A stretch of 64,000 nt of DNA, from the NCBI RefSeq assembly GCF_030445035.2, contig NC_080702.1, forward strand, positions 29,821,843 to 29,885,842, written 5' to 3'. This document shows, piece by piece, positions 12,105 through 22,205 of the stretch (its first letter is position 1; every line of letters starts with the position of its first letter). Source of the DNA: Dasypus novemcinctus. Lineage: Eukaryota; Chordata; Mammalia; Cingulata; Dasypodidae. The notes beneath the pieces are model-generated. The model was not told where the DNA came from and ran no database searches. It worked only from the letters and a program-made list of their open reading frames with translations. The position numbers and the translations under genes are program-made.

Positions 12105-12120
12105 TCTAATGTGTTTTTTT

Positions 12121-12126
12121 TAAGAT

Positions 12127-12157
<31 letters not shown>

Positions 12158-12542
12158 TCTCCCTTCCCCCACCCCAGTTGTCTGCTCTCTGTGTCTATTC
12201 GCTGTGTATTCTTCTGTGACCCCTTCTATCCTTATCAGTGGCACCAGGAATCTGTGTTTCTTTTTGTTGCATCATCTTGTTGTGTCAGCTCTCCGTGTGT
12301 GTGGCACCATTCCTGGGCAGGCTGCACTTTCTTTCACGCTGGGCGGTTCTCCTTATGGGGCGCACTCCTTGTGCTTGGGGCTCCCCTATGCAGGGGACAC
12401 TCCTACGTGGCATGACACTCCTTGGGTACATCAGCACTGCACATGGGCCAGGTCCACACAGGTCAAGGAGGCCCGGGATTTGAACCCTGGACCTCCCATG
12501 TGGTAGGCGGATGTCCTATCCATTGGGCCAAGTCCACTTCCC
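12121..12542 (-). mobile_element. DAS SINE, long form
   Basis: Complete antisense copy adjoining the right TSD of the second L1. Its T-rich tail merges with that TSD, and its head ends at the CCAAGTCCACTTCCC block. Confidence 0.9.
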
Positions 12543-12600
12543 TATATTTTTTAATGTAACATTTTTTTGTGATCTATGTCTCTTTAAAAAAAAACATTTA
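12543..12600 (+). mobile_element. L1 3'-terminal tail fragment
   Basis: A short sense fragment of the TTTTTTAATGTAACATTTT...GATCTATGTCTCTTTAAAA type. This is the last ~50 bp before poly(A) in the lineage L1 3' ends of this window. Confidence 0.6.
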
Positions 12601-12644
12601 AAAATATTTTTAAAAATTCAAATTCTTTGTGTTTGCTCAGTATC

Positions 12645-12846
12645 TTTTTTTTTAAGGAGGCACCTGGGATTGAATCCAGGACCTCATGCATGGGAAGCAG
12701 GTGCTCAACCACTGACCTATATCTGCTTCCCAATGAGAGTTGGCTTTTTCATTTGTTTGCTTGTTTTTAGGAGGTACAAAGGATCAAACCCAGGACCTCG
12801 TACATGGGAAGTAGGTGCTCAATCACTTGAGCTACATTTTCTTCCC
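12645..12846 (-). mobile_element. Two DAS SINE monomers in tandem
   Basis: Two short antisense copies, 12645-12732 and 12762-12846. Each has the B-box-like block (GGATTGAATCCAGGACCTC and GGATCAAACCCAGGACCTC in reverse orientation). They are separated by about 30 bp and lie in ORF1 of the older L1. Confidence 0.85.
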
Positions 12847-13049
12847 TGCCCAGAGTCTTCTTGATATCCTTTATCTCTAACCATATTGTCTTTCAACTCA
12901 CTAATTTGGTTTTGGAAATGTATATGAACCTCATTGATTAGTTGTCTCAAATCGTGTCTCATCTGGGGCTTTAATATTCCTTTGCTTAGGCCAGTTCTTT
13001 CATTTTCTCAGTATGGCTCATAATTTTTTGCTGATGTCAGATTAGGATG

Positions 13050-13986
13050 GTGAGTTTACACCAATGCTCAATTTCTCTCTCATAGGGAATTATTGTCAGG
13101 AGGCTGTGTGTTACTGCTGTTCTTTAATTCTTGGTTCAACCTGTTCTGGGTCTTCAGGATTGTCCCTGTTAGTTGTTCAAATCTGGGCTCTGGATCCAGT
13201 AATGAGTTGCATACCCACTTCCAAGGGCCTTGGGGAAGGAGGCTGTAAAGGCAGGAAAAACATCTTTTAATTTTCTCACATGCATTTCCTTGGTTGGCCA
13301 GCAGATGGTGATAACAGCCAAAGCCTGGTTAGAGTGTGTTCACTGCAACATGGACTGGATAATGTGGTACAGCATCTTGCCTGGATGCTAAAAGCCTTGT
13401 AGTTCAAACTTTCTTAGAGGCTGCTGTCCAATAGCTGTGGTCCAATTATTTCCCAGGTAGGAAATAATCCCACTCCCCTCCGTGTCCTCAACAACCAGTC
13501 CCAGTCAGTAGGGAGGGTGATCGAGATGCTCCTGTCTCTTTAGTCCCATGCCAGCTCCTGTGACAAAGAATGTTGCAACCTTACCCAGCCTGGAAGGGCT
13601 CATAGGACACAGCAGAGCAAATTTGTGGGTCAAAAATTGAGTCATCCTTAGGCTGTGTCCCTCTCTCTCCTGTTTCCTTGGGTGGGGGTGGGGGGGAAGA
13701 TACCTGTGGCCACTTTGTCTGTAGCTTCCCAAGGCCTGAGAATTAAGAACTGTCTCTAGGGTCGGGGAGGATACCGGCAGTTGCAGCTGCATCTTTTAAC
13801 TCACAGTTTTGCCATCGAGATTCTTTCCTTTGCCCCTCTCTCTTCTGGACAGTGTCCAGCCTTCCCCTGGTGTCCTCAACAGTAGATCATTTTTTTGTCC
13901 AGGCTGTTTCTTCCTGTCCTCTAGCTATTTCTCTGGGAGAGAAGAGAGTCCCATGTCTTTCTAGAGCACCATCTTCCCAGAAGTCA
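13050..13986 (-). promoter_or_regulatory. L1-A 5' UTR
   Basis: This is the region between the N-terminal ORF1 remnant and the L1 start at about 13986 (minus-strand start GGGAAGATGGTGCTCTAG). There is no coding frame. By family knowledge it would hold the internal promoter. No activity is demonstrable. Confidence 0.6.
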
Positions 13987-14424
13987 TGGCTACCTGATTT
14001 TTGACAAGGATGCCAAGTCTACTCAATAGTGTAAGAATAGTCTCTTTGAGAAATGGTGCTGGGAAAACTGAATAGCCATATGCAGAATAATGAAAGTAGA
14101 TCCCTGCCTCACACCATATACAGAAATTAAATCAAGAAATCACAGGGAATCATCTTCAGGACCTTGCATTAAGTATTGGTTTCTTAGATTTTAAACTAAA
14201 AGCACAAGCAACAAAAGAAAAAATAGGTAAGTGGGACTTCATCAAAATGAAAACCTTTTGTGCAATGAACTTCATTATGAAAGTAAAATGACAACTTATA
14301 GAATGGGAGAAAATATTTGGAAACCACATATCCAAGAAGGATTTAATATCCAGAATATATAAAGAAATCCTATAACTCAACAAGAAGATAGCCCAATTTA
14401 AAAATGGTTAAAAAAAAAAAAAAA

Positions 14425-14632
14425 GAGCAGGTATAGTTTGGTGATTGAGCATGTACTTCACATATATGATATCTTGGGTTCAGTTTCTGGTACCTCCTAA
14501 AAAACAACAGAGCAACAAAAAGTACTCTGGTTTTAAAGGGGAGCAGGCGTAGCTCAGTGGTGGAGTGCCTGCTCTGCAAGTATGAGGTCCTGGATTCAAT
14601 CTCCATTGCCTCCTAAAAATAAAAATAAAAAT
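14425..14632 (+). mobile_element. Two DAS SINE monomers in tandem
   Basis: Copies at 14425-14518 and 14538-14632. The second has a good A-box (TAGCTCAGTGGTGGAG) and B-box (GGATTCAATC). Each ends in an A-rich tail after CCTCCTAAAAA. Confidence 0.88.
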
Positions 14633-15490
14633 TTTAAAAAAGTTCATATATAAAAGCCTTGAATAGACATTTCTACAAAGAAGATATAAAAATGGCCAAT
14701 AAGCACATGAAAAGATGCTCAACGCCATTAGCCATTAGGGAAATGCAAATCAAAATCGCAATGAGGCACGATTTCACACCCACTAGAACGGCTACTTAAA
14801 AAAGAAGGGGGAGTGGATGTGGCTCAAGCAGTTGAATGTCCACTGTATTATTCAGCCAAAGGGGTGCTGATGCAAAGTACCAGAAATCTGTTGGCTTTTA
14901 TAAAGGGTATTTAGTTGGGGTAGGAGCTTACAGATACCAGGCCATGAAACATAAGTTACTTCCCTCACCAAAGTCTGTTGCCACGTATTAGAGCAAGATG
15001 GCTGCCGACACCTGCCAGGGCTCAGGCTCCCTCTTCCTCCTAAGGCTCCGTGGTCGCAGCTTCTTCCAATATCATCTGGAGGCTGGGGTAAGTCTCATCT
15101 CTCTCCCAGGGTTCATTCCTCTCTGGGCTTAGTTGTTCTGCTCTCTCCACAAGTCAGCTGTAGACAACTGGGCTCTCTCTCTTGCCAGGGCCTCTGCCAT
15201 CTCTATTCCTCTGTGTTCTTCTCCTGTGTGTTTACTTCCTGGGTCTCCAATATCAAAAAACTCCGACTAGCTCCTCTGCTGTGTAGTTTTCTCTGTGTCC
15301 CCAAGGGGGTGGGACTCAATGTCCTACTGAAGTGGTACAATCTAGACCTTAAACATAATTTAATTAAGTAAAAGTGAAACCTCTGAAACCAATACTATTT
15401 AATCTAATCTAATACGACCAGAGGAACAGACCAGTTCACAAACAAAATCCAATATCTATTTTTGGAATTCCTAAACAATATCAAACTGCT

Positions 15491-16133
15491 TGTATTAGTC
15501 AGCCAAACGGGTGCTGATGCAAAATACCAGAAATCAGTTGTTTGTTGTTTTTTTTTTTTTAAGATTTATTTTTATTTATTTAATTCCCCTCCCCTCCCCC
15601 GGTTGTCTGTTTTCTGTGTCTTTTTGCTGTGTCTTGTTTCTTTGTCCGCTTCTGTTGTCGTCAGCAGCACGGGAAAGTTGGTTTTTATAAAGGGTATTTA
15701 GTTGGGGTAGGAGCTTACAGATACCAGGCCTTAGAGCATAAGTTACTTCCTTCACCAAAGTCTGTTTCCATGTGTTGGAGCAAGATGGTTGCTGACGTCT
15801 GCGAGGGTTCAGGCTTCCTGGGTTCCTCTCTTCCCAGATCTTCTTCTCTCTGGGCTCAGGGTTCCTCTCTTTCCAGGGTTCCAGCTTCAGCATCAAATTC
15901 CAACATCAAAACTCTGTCATTAAGAACCCCCCCAACTCTGTCGTTTGCCATGTCTTTTATCCCACCGACGGTGGGCACCCAACACCCTACTGGCACAAGA
16001 GGTTGACCTCATTACTTAATCAAGTAACCCTCTGAATCCAATATAATCTAATATGCCCAAAGGAAAAGATCAGTTTACAAACATAATCCAGTATTTCTTT
16101 TTTGGGATTCATCAATAATATCAAACTGCTACA
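15491..16133 (-). mobile_element. LTR copy 3 nested in LTR copy 2
   Basis: TGTATTAGTC...CTGCTACA, the same family as copies 1 and 2. The TSD CTGCT/CTGCG (15486-15490 and 16134-16138, 4 of 5) places the insertion three bases from the end of copy 2. A truncated SINE lies inside. Confidence 0.82.
15541..15675 (-). mobile_element. DAS SINE, strongly 5'-truncated
   Basis: Tail and distal body only (T-run, then GTTGTCTGTTTTCTGTGTC, to CAGCAGCACGGG). It lies inside LTR copy 3. The TSD is weak (AGTTG, 15536-15540 and 15676-15680). Confidence 0.8.
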
Positions 16134-16652
16134 CTGCGACACCCACCTCCCACATGGGAGGTCCTGGCTTTGTTCCCACGTGCTTCCTAAAGAAAACAAA
16201 CAAATAGACAGTAAGCAAAAAGCAAACTAACTAACTAAGACAACGAGCAATGAGCAAAGCCAACAAGCAAACAGATGAGGGCGCCATCTTGGAGTGGAGT
16301 CGAAAGGAAAATAACATTTGTTGGAGAGGATGTGGAGAAAGAAGAACACCCATTTATTGCTGGTACAATGCAAAATGATACAGCTGCTGTGGAAAACATC
16401 TTGATGGTTCCTCAGAAAGTAAAATATGGAATTACCATATGACCCAGCAATCCCACTATTAGGTATATAACCAAAAGAAGGGAAAGCAGGGACTCAAATA
16501 GACATTTTCACACAGATGTTCATAGCGGCATTACTCACAATTGCCAAAAGATGGAAGCAACCCAAGTGTCCATCAACCAATGAATGGATAAACAAAATGT
16601 GTTGCATACACACAATGGAAAATTGTTCTGCCGTAAAAAGAAACGAAGTCTT

Positions 16653-17078
16653 TTTTTTTTAAAGATTTATTTTCTATTTATTTCTCTCCCCTTCCCTGCC
16701 CTCCCCCCGCCCCAGTTGTCTGCTCTCTTTGTCCATCCACTGTGTGTTCTTCTGTGTCTGCTCGCAGTTTTGTCAGCAGCACCAGAAATCTGTGTCTCTT
16801 TGTTGCGTCATCTTGCGGCATCAGCTCTCCGTGTGTGTGGCGCCACTCCTGGGCAGGCTGCGCTTTTTTTGTGTGGGGCAGCTCTCCTTATGGGGCGCAC
16901 TCCTTGCACGTGGAGCTCCCCTACGCAGGGGACACCCCTGTGTGGCACAGTACTTCTTGCGCACATCAGCACTGCGCATGGGCCAGCTCCACACGGGTCA
17001 AGGAGGCCCGGGGTTTGAACCCTGGACCTCTCATGTGGTAGGCGGGTGCTCTATCTGTTGAGTCACATCTGCTTCCCA
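16653..17078 (-). mobile_element. DAS SINE, long form
   Basis: Complete antisense copy in the sense L1. TSD GAAACGAAGTCTT (16640-16652) and GAAATGAAGTCTT (17079-17091), one mismatch. Confidence 0.92.
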
Positions 17079-17452
17079 GAAATGAAGTCTTGATACATAT
17101 GACAACGTGGATGAACCTTGAAGACAGTAAAATGAGTGACATAATCCAGCCACAAGAGGACAAATATTGTACAATCTTGCTGAAATGAAATACTTGGCAT
17201 AAACAAAGCCACAGAGTCAGAAACTGGAAGACAGGTTACCAGGGGTTGCGGCGGGGATTGGGAATGGGAAGTGCTTAATGGGTGCAGATTTCTGTCTGGG
17301 GTATTGGAAAAGTTTGGGAATGGATGGTGATGATGACAGCACAATATTGTGAATGTGATGAATACCCCTGAAATACATCTGACTGTGATTAAAGGGGGAA
17401 ATTTTAGGTGTTATATATGTTATTGGAATAAAATTTAAAAACAGCAACAACA

Positions 17453-17885
17453 GGGGAGTGGATATGGCTCAACTGATAGAGCATCCACCTACCACATGGG
17501 AAGTCCAGGATTCAAACTCAGGGTCTCCTGACCCGTGTGGAGCTGGCCCACGCGCAGTGCTGATGCGCGCAAGGAGTGCCCTGCCACGCAGGGGTGTCCC
17601 CTGCATAGGGGAGCCCCACGTGCAAGGAGTGCGCCCCGTAATGAGAGCTGCCCAGCGCGAAAGAAAGCGCAGCCTGCCCAGGAATGGCACCACACACTCG
17701 GAGAGCTGACGCAGCAAGATGACGCAACAAAACGAGACACAGATTTCCGGTGCCGCTGACAAGAATGCAAGCGGACACAGAAGAACTAGAAGAACACACA
17801 CAGCAAATGGACAGAGAGAGCAGACAAGGGTGGGGGGCAGGAAGGGAAGAGAGATAAATACAAAATAAAAAATAATTAAAAAAAA
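17453..17885 (+). mobile_element. DAS SINE, long form
   Basis: Complete copy in the L1 3' UTR. Perfect 16-bp TSD AAAAACAGCAACAACA (17437-17452 and 17886-17901), which suggests a young insertion. Confidence 0.94.
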
Positions 17886-18106
17886 AAAAACAGCAACAAC
17901 AAGACTGTACAAGGTAAACAGTGAGCCCTAATGTTAAATATGGATTGTAGTAAATAGTATAATTATAATATTGTTTCATCCATTATAACAAAGTTACCAC
18001 ATAAATGCAAAATGTTATAATAGGGAAAACTGCAGCTGTGTGTGGGGGCAGTATATGGGAACTCTGTATTTTCTGTATGATTTTTCTGTAAACCTACAAC
18101 TTTAAT

Positions 18107-18290
<184 letters not shown>

Positions 18291-18344
18291 ACTGACTAAA
18301 ATCACTTCAAGTCCCATAAACTGTTTTACTGAGAATGTACTGGG

Positions 18345-18719
18345 TCACCTTTTTTTTTTTTTTTTTTAAAGATTTATTTTATTTCTTTCTCCCCAACCCC
18401 TTGTTGTTTGCATTTGTGTCTGTCTGTTGTATGCTGGTCTTCTTTTAAGGAGGCACCAGGAACCGAACGTGGGGCCTCCCATGTGGGAGGGAGATGCCTG
18501 AGTCATCTCCACTCCCTGCTTTGTTGTGTCTCTCATTGTGTTTCCTCGCTGTTTCTCTTGGTTGCGTCATCTCACTGTGTCACCTTGTTGCATCAGCCTA
18601 TTGCACCAGCCAGTCGTGCCAGCTCACTGTCTTCTTTAGAAGGCACCGGGAACCGAACCTAGGATACCTCCCATGTGGTAGGCAGAAGCCCAATCTCTCA
18701 AGCCACATCTGCTTCTCAT
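18345..18719 (-). mobile_element. DAS SINE, dimeric form
   Basis: Antisense copy with two head-like modules, each with a GGGAACCGAAC/ACCGAACCTAGG-type B-box and a CCTCCCATGTGG block, around 18455-18515 and 18640-18719. A long T-run lies at the left. Confidence 0.85.
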
Positions 18720-18799
18720 GGGTTGATGTATTTTTATATTTTAAAAAGCCCACACATTCTTTGATACTTTTCCCTTCACTGACTTTGGCGGGGACCCAT

Positions 18800-19045
18800 T
18801 ACAACAGATAATGATGGGCAAGGGAGAGTTTAGTTGAGCCTGCAGTCAAGGGAGGCATCTCTCGAGTGATCACACTTGAGCAAAGACCAGAAGGGAGTAA
18901 AGGAAGGAGCCACGGTGGGGTGGAGGGGGGTGGGAAAGTATGTTCCTTGCAGGGAACAGCAAAGACCTGAGGTAGGGTCATGTCTGGGCATTTAAAGAGC
19001 AGCGTGGCCAGGGTTGAGGAAGAGCGGTGAGAGAAGTGAGGTGAG
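18800..19045 (-). mobile_element. L2-like fossil fragment
   Basis: Contains GGAGGCATCTCTCGAGTGAT...GAGCAAAGACCAGAAGG and AACAGCAAAGACCTGAGG. This order matches the reverse complement of L2 3' sequence as I recall it. It is highly diverged. Confidence 0.5.
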
Positions 19046-19292
19046 AGGTTGGCAGGAGCAACAGTGGTTCACGGTGTGGGCTGGAAATGTGGAGAGTTTG
19101 GGGTTCTCATAATGGCTGGGGGTGCTTCTGGCACTTGGGAGGGGGCAGGGACATGTGGCACCCCGTGCCATGAGAACCAGCCACCTGCATGGAAAGCTGC
19201 CCCTGACATTCAGAGCCAGGCCTGGGAGAACTTTGCGCAGGAAAGCCCCATGATCCGATGTGTGCTTTTAAAAGGTTCCTCGGCACAGAATA

Positions 19293-19852
19293 GAACGTAG
19301 AAGCTGCGGGCACGAGAGCCCCATCCACCAGCCACGTGGGATCTAAGCCCCCTCTTGATTTAGAGGTGGAGTGGACATCACCACCCCAGGGTCCTCAGGA
19401 TGGAGGAATAAAATATGAACTAGAGTGGACTCACTGATATTCTACTATAGAATTATTGTGACTCTAGCAATGGGAGAAACTGTATCATTGACGTGGAAAC
19501 AGTGGCCACGGGAGGTGCTGAGGGCAGGGAGAGGGAAGGAGAGGTGTGATGTGGGGGCATTTTTGGGACTTGGAGTTGTCCTGAATGATATTGCAGGGAC
19601 AGACGCAGGACATTATATATCCTGCCATAACCCACTGAACGTACTGGGGGAGAGTGTAAACTACAATGTAAACTATAATCCATGTGGTGCAGCAGTGCTC
19701 CAACATGTATTCACCCAAGCAATGAATGTGCCACGATATGAAAGAGGTTGTTGATGCGGGAGGAGTAGGGAGTGGGGCACATGGGAACCTCCTATATTTT
19801 TAATGTAACATTTTGTATGATCTACGTATCTTTTAAAAATAAATAAAAAATA
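19293..19852 (+). mobile_element. L1 3' end, 5'-truncated
   Basis: Lineage L1 3'-end module: AGAGGTGGAGTGGACATCA, GATATTGCAGGGACAG, TCCATGTGGTGCAGCAGT, TTTTTAATGTAACATTTT, then A-rich tail. A possible TSD is AGAATAGA (near 19286 and 20132), enclosing the SINE that landed in the tail. Confidence 0.8.
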
Positions 19853-20107
19853 GGGAAGCGGCTGTGGCTCAATCGATTGAGCTCCCGTCTACCATATGGG
19901 AGGACCTGGGTTCATGTCCCAGGGCCTCCTTGTGAAGGCAAGGTGGCCTGTGCCCACGGAGAGCTGACGGCCCGCGCCCGCAGAGAGCCGGCACAGCGAG
20001 ATGACGCAACAAAGGGAGACAAGCAGACACAGAGGAATGCGCGGCGAATGGACACAGAGAGCAGACAGCAAGCAAGCAGCAAGGGGGGGAGGGATAAATA
20101 ACTATTT
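19853..20107 (+). mobile_element. DAS SINE, intermediate form
   Basis: Head GGGAAGCGGCTGTGGCTCAA with a GGGTTCATGTCCC B-box, a shorter body than the long form, and a GATAAATAACTA tail. It inserted into the poly(A) of the L1 3' end. Confidence 0.9.
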
Positions 20108-20540
20108 CAAAAATAAAATATACTAAAAAAAGAATAGACTGTAGAGTCTACTACCTTTTCTGGAAAAAAGGGGGGGGCAGAAAGAAAAAGAAAAATACAT
20201 TCCTATTTGTCTGTATTCACAGCAAGAAAGATACATAGAACTGGTGATGATAAAGCCGCTCGTTGGAGGGGCTGCAAACTGGGCCACTGGGGGTCTGGGG
20301 TAAGGATGGAGACCTTCCCTGATCACCTCTTTGTATATATTTTTAAATTTTTGAACGTGTGACTCTTTAACTGAGACTAATCTAACAAATAAGTAGACAA
20401 CAAAAAGACGGCCTTGGCTGACTGGTGGAAAATAGAAGGCGGTGGGGGTGGGGTGGGGGCAGGAGCCTCATGTGATAGAGATGGGGGTGGGATTCACGGG
20501 GAGCTCAGGTTCCAGCCTGGTGGTGGGATTTCAGGACGCC
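20108..20540. other. Unassigned intergenic sequence
   Basis: A mixed stretch with a G-run near 20170 and AT-rich sequence near 20330-20400. It may be an old repeat but I cannot name it. No coding evidence. Confidence 0.4.
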
Positions 20541-22205
20541 ACCTCCTTGGAGCTCGTGAGCAGCACCTGGGGGTGGGGTCCCCTCCTTGGAGCTCGCGAG
20601 CAGCACCTGGGGATGGGGGTCCCCTCCTTGGAGCTCGTGAGCAGCACCTGGGGGTGGGGTCCCCTCCTTGGAGCTCGCAAGCAGCACCTGGGGATGGGGT
20701 CCCCTCCTTGGAGCTTGTGAGCAGCACCTGGGGATGGGGGTCCCCTCCTTGGAGCTTGTGAGCAGCACCTGGGGATGGGGGTCCCCTCCTTGGAGCTCGT
20801 GAGCAGCACCTGGGGGTGGGGTCCCCTCCTTGGAGCTCGCAAGCAGCACCTGGGGATGGGGTCCCCTCCTTGGAGCTTGTGAGCAGCACCTGGGGATGGG
20901 GGTCCCCTCCTTGGACCTCACGAGCAGCACCTGGGGATGGGGGTCCCCTCCTTGGAGCTTGTGAGCAGCACCTGGGGGTGGGGTCCCCTCCTTGGAGCTC
21001 GCGAGCAGCACCTGGGGATGGGGTCCCCTCCTTGGAGCTCATGAGCAGCACCAGCCATGGGGGGTCCCCTCCTCGGAGCTCATGAGCAGCACCTGGCATT
21101 GGGGTCCCCTCCTTGGAGCCTATGAGCAGCACCTGGGGATGGGGGTCCCCTCCTTGGAGCTCATGAGCAGCGCCTGGGGATGGGGGTCCCCTCCTTGGAG
21201 CTCATGAGCAGCACCTGGGGATGGGGTCCCCTCCTTGGAGCTCGTGAGCAGCGCCTGGGGATGGGGTCCCCTCTTGGAGCTCATGAGCAGCACCTGGGGA
21301 TGGGGGTCCCCTCCTTGGAGCTCGTGAGCAGCACCTGGGGATGGGGGGTCCCCTCCTTGGAGCTCATGAGCAGCGCCTGGGGATGGGGGGCCCCTCCTTG
21401 GAGCTTATGAGCAGCGCCCGGGGATGGGGTCCCCTCTTGGAGCTCATGAGCAGCACCTGGGGATGGGGGGTCCCCTCCTTGGAGCTCGTGAGCAGCACCT
21501 GGGGATGGGGTCCCCTCCTTGGAGCTTATGAGCAGCGCCCAGGGATGGGGTCCCCTCTTGGAGCTCATGAGCAGCACCTGGGGGTGGGGTCCCCTCCTTG
21601 GAGCTCGTGAGCAGCACCTGGGGATGGGGACCGCGTGAGCAGCACCTGGGGATGGGGGTCCCCTCCTTGGAGCTCATGAGCAGCACCTGGGGATGGGGGT
21701 CCCCTCCTTGGAGCTCGTGAGCAGCATCTGGGGATGGGGGTCCCCTCCTTGGAGCTCATGAGCAGCGCCTGGGGATGGGGTCCCCTCTTGGAGCTCATGA
21801 GCAGCGCCTGGGGATGGGGGTCCCCTCCTTGGAGCTCATGAGCAGCACCTGGGGATGGGGGTCCCCTCCTTGGAGCTCGTGAGCAGCGCCTGGGGATGGG
21901 GGGTCCCCTCCTTGGAGCTCATGAGGAGCACCTGGGGATGGGGGTCCCCTCCTTGGAGCTCGTGAGCAGCGCCTGGGGATGGGGGGGTCCCCTCCTTGGA
22001 GCTCATGAGCAGCACCTGGGGGTGGGGGTCCCCTCCTTGGAGCTCGTGAGCAGCACCTGCCATGGGGGGTCCCTCCTTGGAGCTCATGAGCAGCGCCTGG
22101 GGATGGGGTCCCCTCCTTGGAGCTCGTGAGCAGCACTTGGGGGTGGGGTCCCCTCCTTGGAGCTCATGAGCAGCACCTGGGGATGGGGTCCCCTCCTTGG
22201 AGCCC
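20541..22205. repeat. 41-copy minisatellite, unit about 41 bp
   Basis: Tandem units run GAGCAGCACCTGGGGATGGG followed by GGTCCCCTCCTTGGAGCTCGT. I count 41 GAGCAGC-type anchors from 20558 to 22168, spaced mostly 39-43 bp, with one short unit of 27 bp (21609-21636). Variants include ACC/GCC, CTCGTG/CTCATG/CTTGTG, and GGGG versus GGGGG. Most units carry GAGCTC and a GGGGTCCCC near-palindrome. It is probably a VNTR. Confidence 0.97.

Larger units (their letters stand above)
100..13986 (-). mobile_element. Nearly full-length L1 LINE, antisense, heavily interrupted (L1-A)
   Basis: Reading the minus strand from right to left, the order is a 5' UTR (about 13986-13050, starting with the GGGAAGATGGTGCTC-type start common to L1s), ORF1, a short inter-ORF spacer, ORF2 and the 3' end. 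ORF2 landmarks include an endonuclease start (VNGLNSPIKRQRL, about 7110-7070), a reverse-transcriptase IISIDAEKAF motif (about 3890-3845) and an FADD catalytic motif at 3581-3592. It is broken by frameshifts, stops and at least nine insertions, each listed separately. L1 encodes an RNA-binding protein and an endonuclease/reverse transcriptase that copy L1 RNA into the genome. This copy is dead. The left end, poly(A) and TSD are not resolved. Confidence 0.85.
14844..16141 (-). mobile_element. LTR copy 2, ERVL/MaLR-like, split near its end
   Basis: The element occupies 14844-15490, and its last three bases (ACA) lie at 16139-16141 beyond LTR copy 3. The TSD TCCAC/CCCAC (14839-14843 and 16142-16146, 4 of 5) sits in the host SINE. 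It is the same family as 449-1021, with start TGTATTATTCAGCC. Confidence 0.82.
14803..16300 (+). mobile_element. DAS SINE split by nested LTRs
   Basis: The head (GGGGGAGTGGATGTGGCTCAAGCAG) ends at 14843. The rest resumes at 16142 (CCCACCTCCCACATGGGAGG), with an AAACAAACAAATAGACAG-type tail to about 16300. Joining the two halves restores a normal SINE, so both LTRs arrived later. Confidence 0.88.

Noticed and set aside
14844-16133. LTR pair as an unequal-recombination duplication
   Set aside because: The leftover ACA of copy 2 after copy 3, and the CTGCT/CTGCG and TCCAC/CCCAC flanks, fit nested insertion better. The TSDs are imperfect, so this stays open to test.
20541-22205. CRISPR-like array
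   Set aside because: Units are contiguous with no unique spacers, and the DNA is mammalian.
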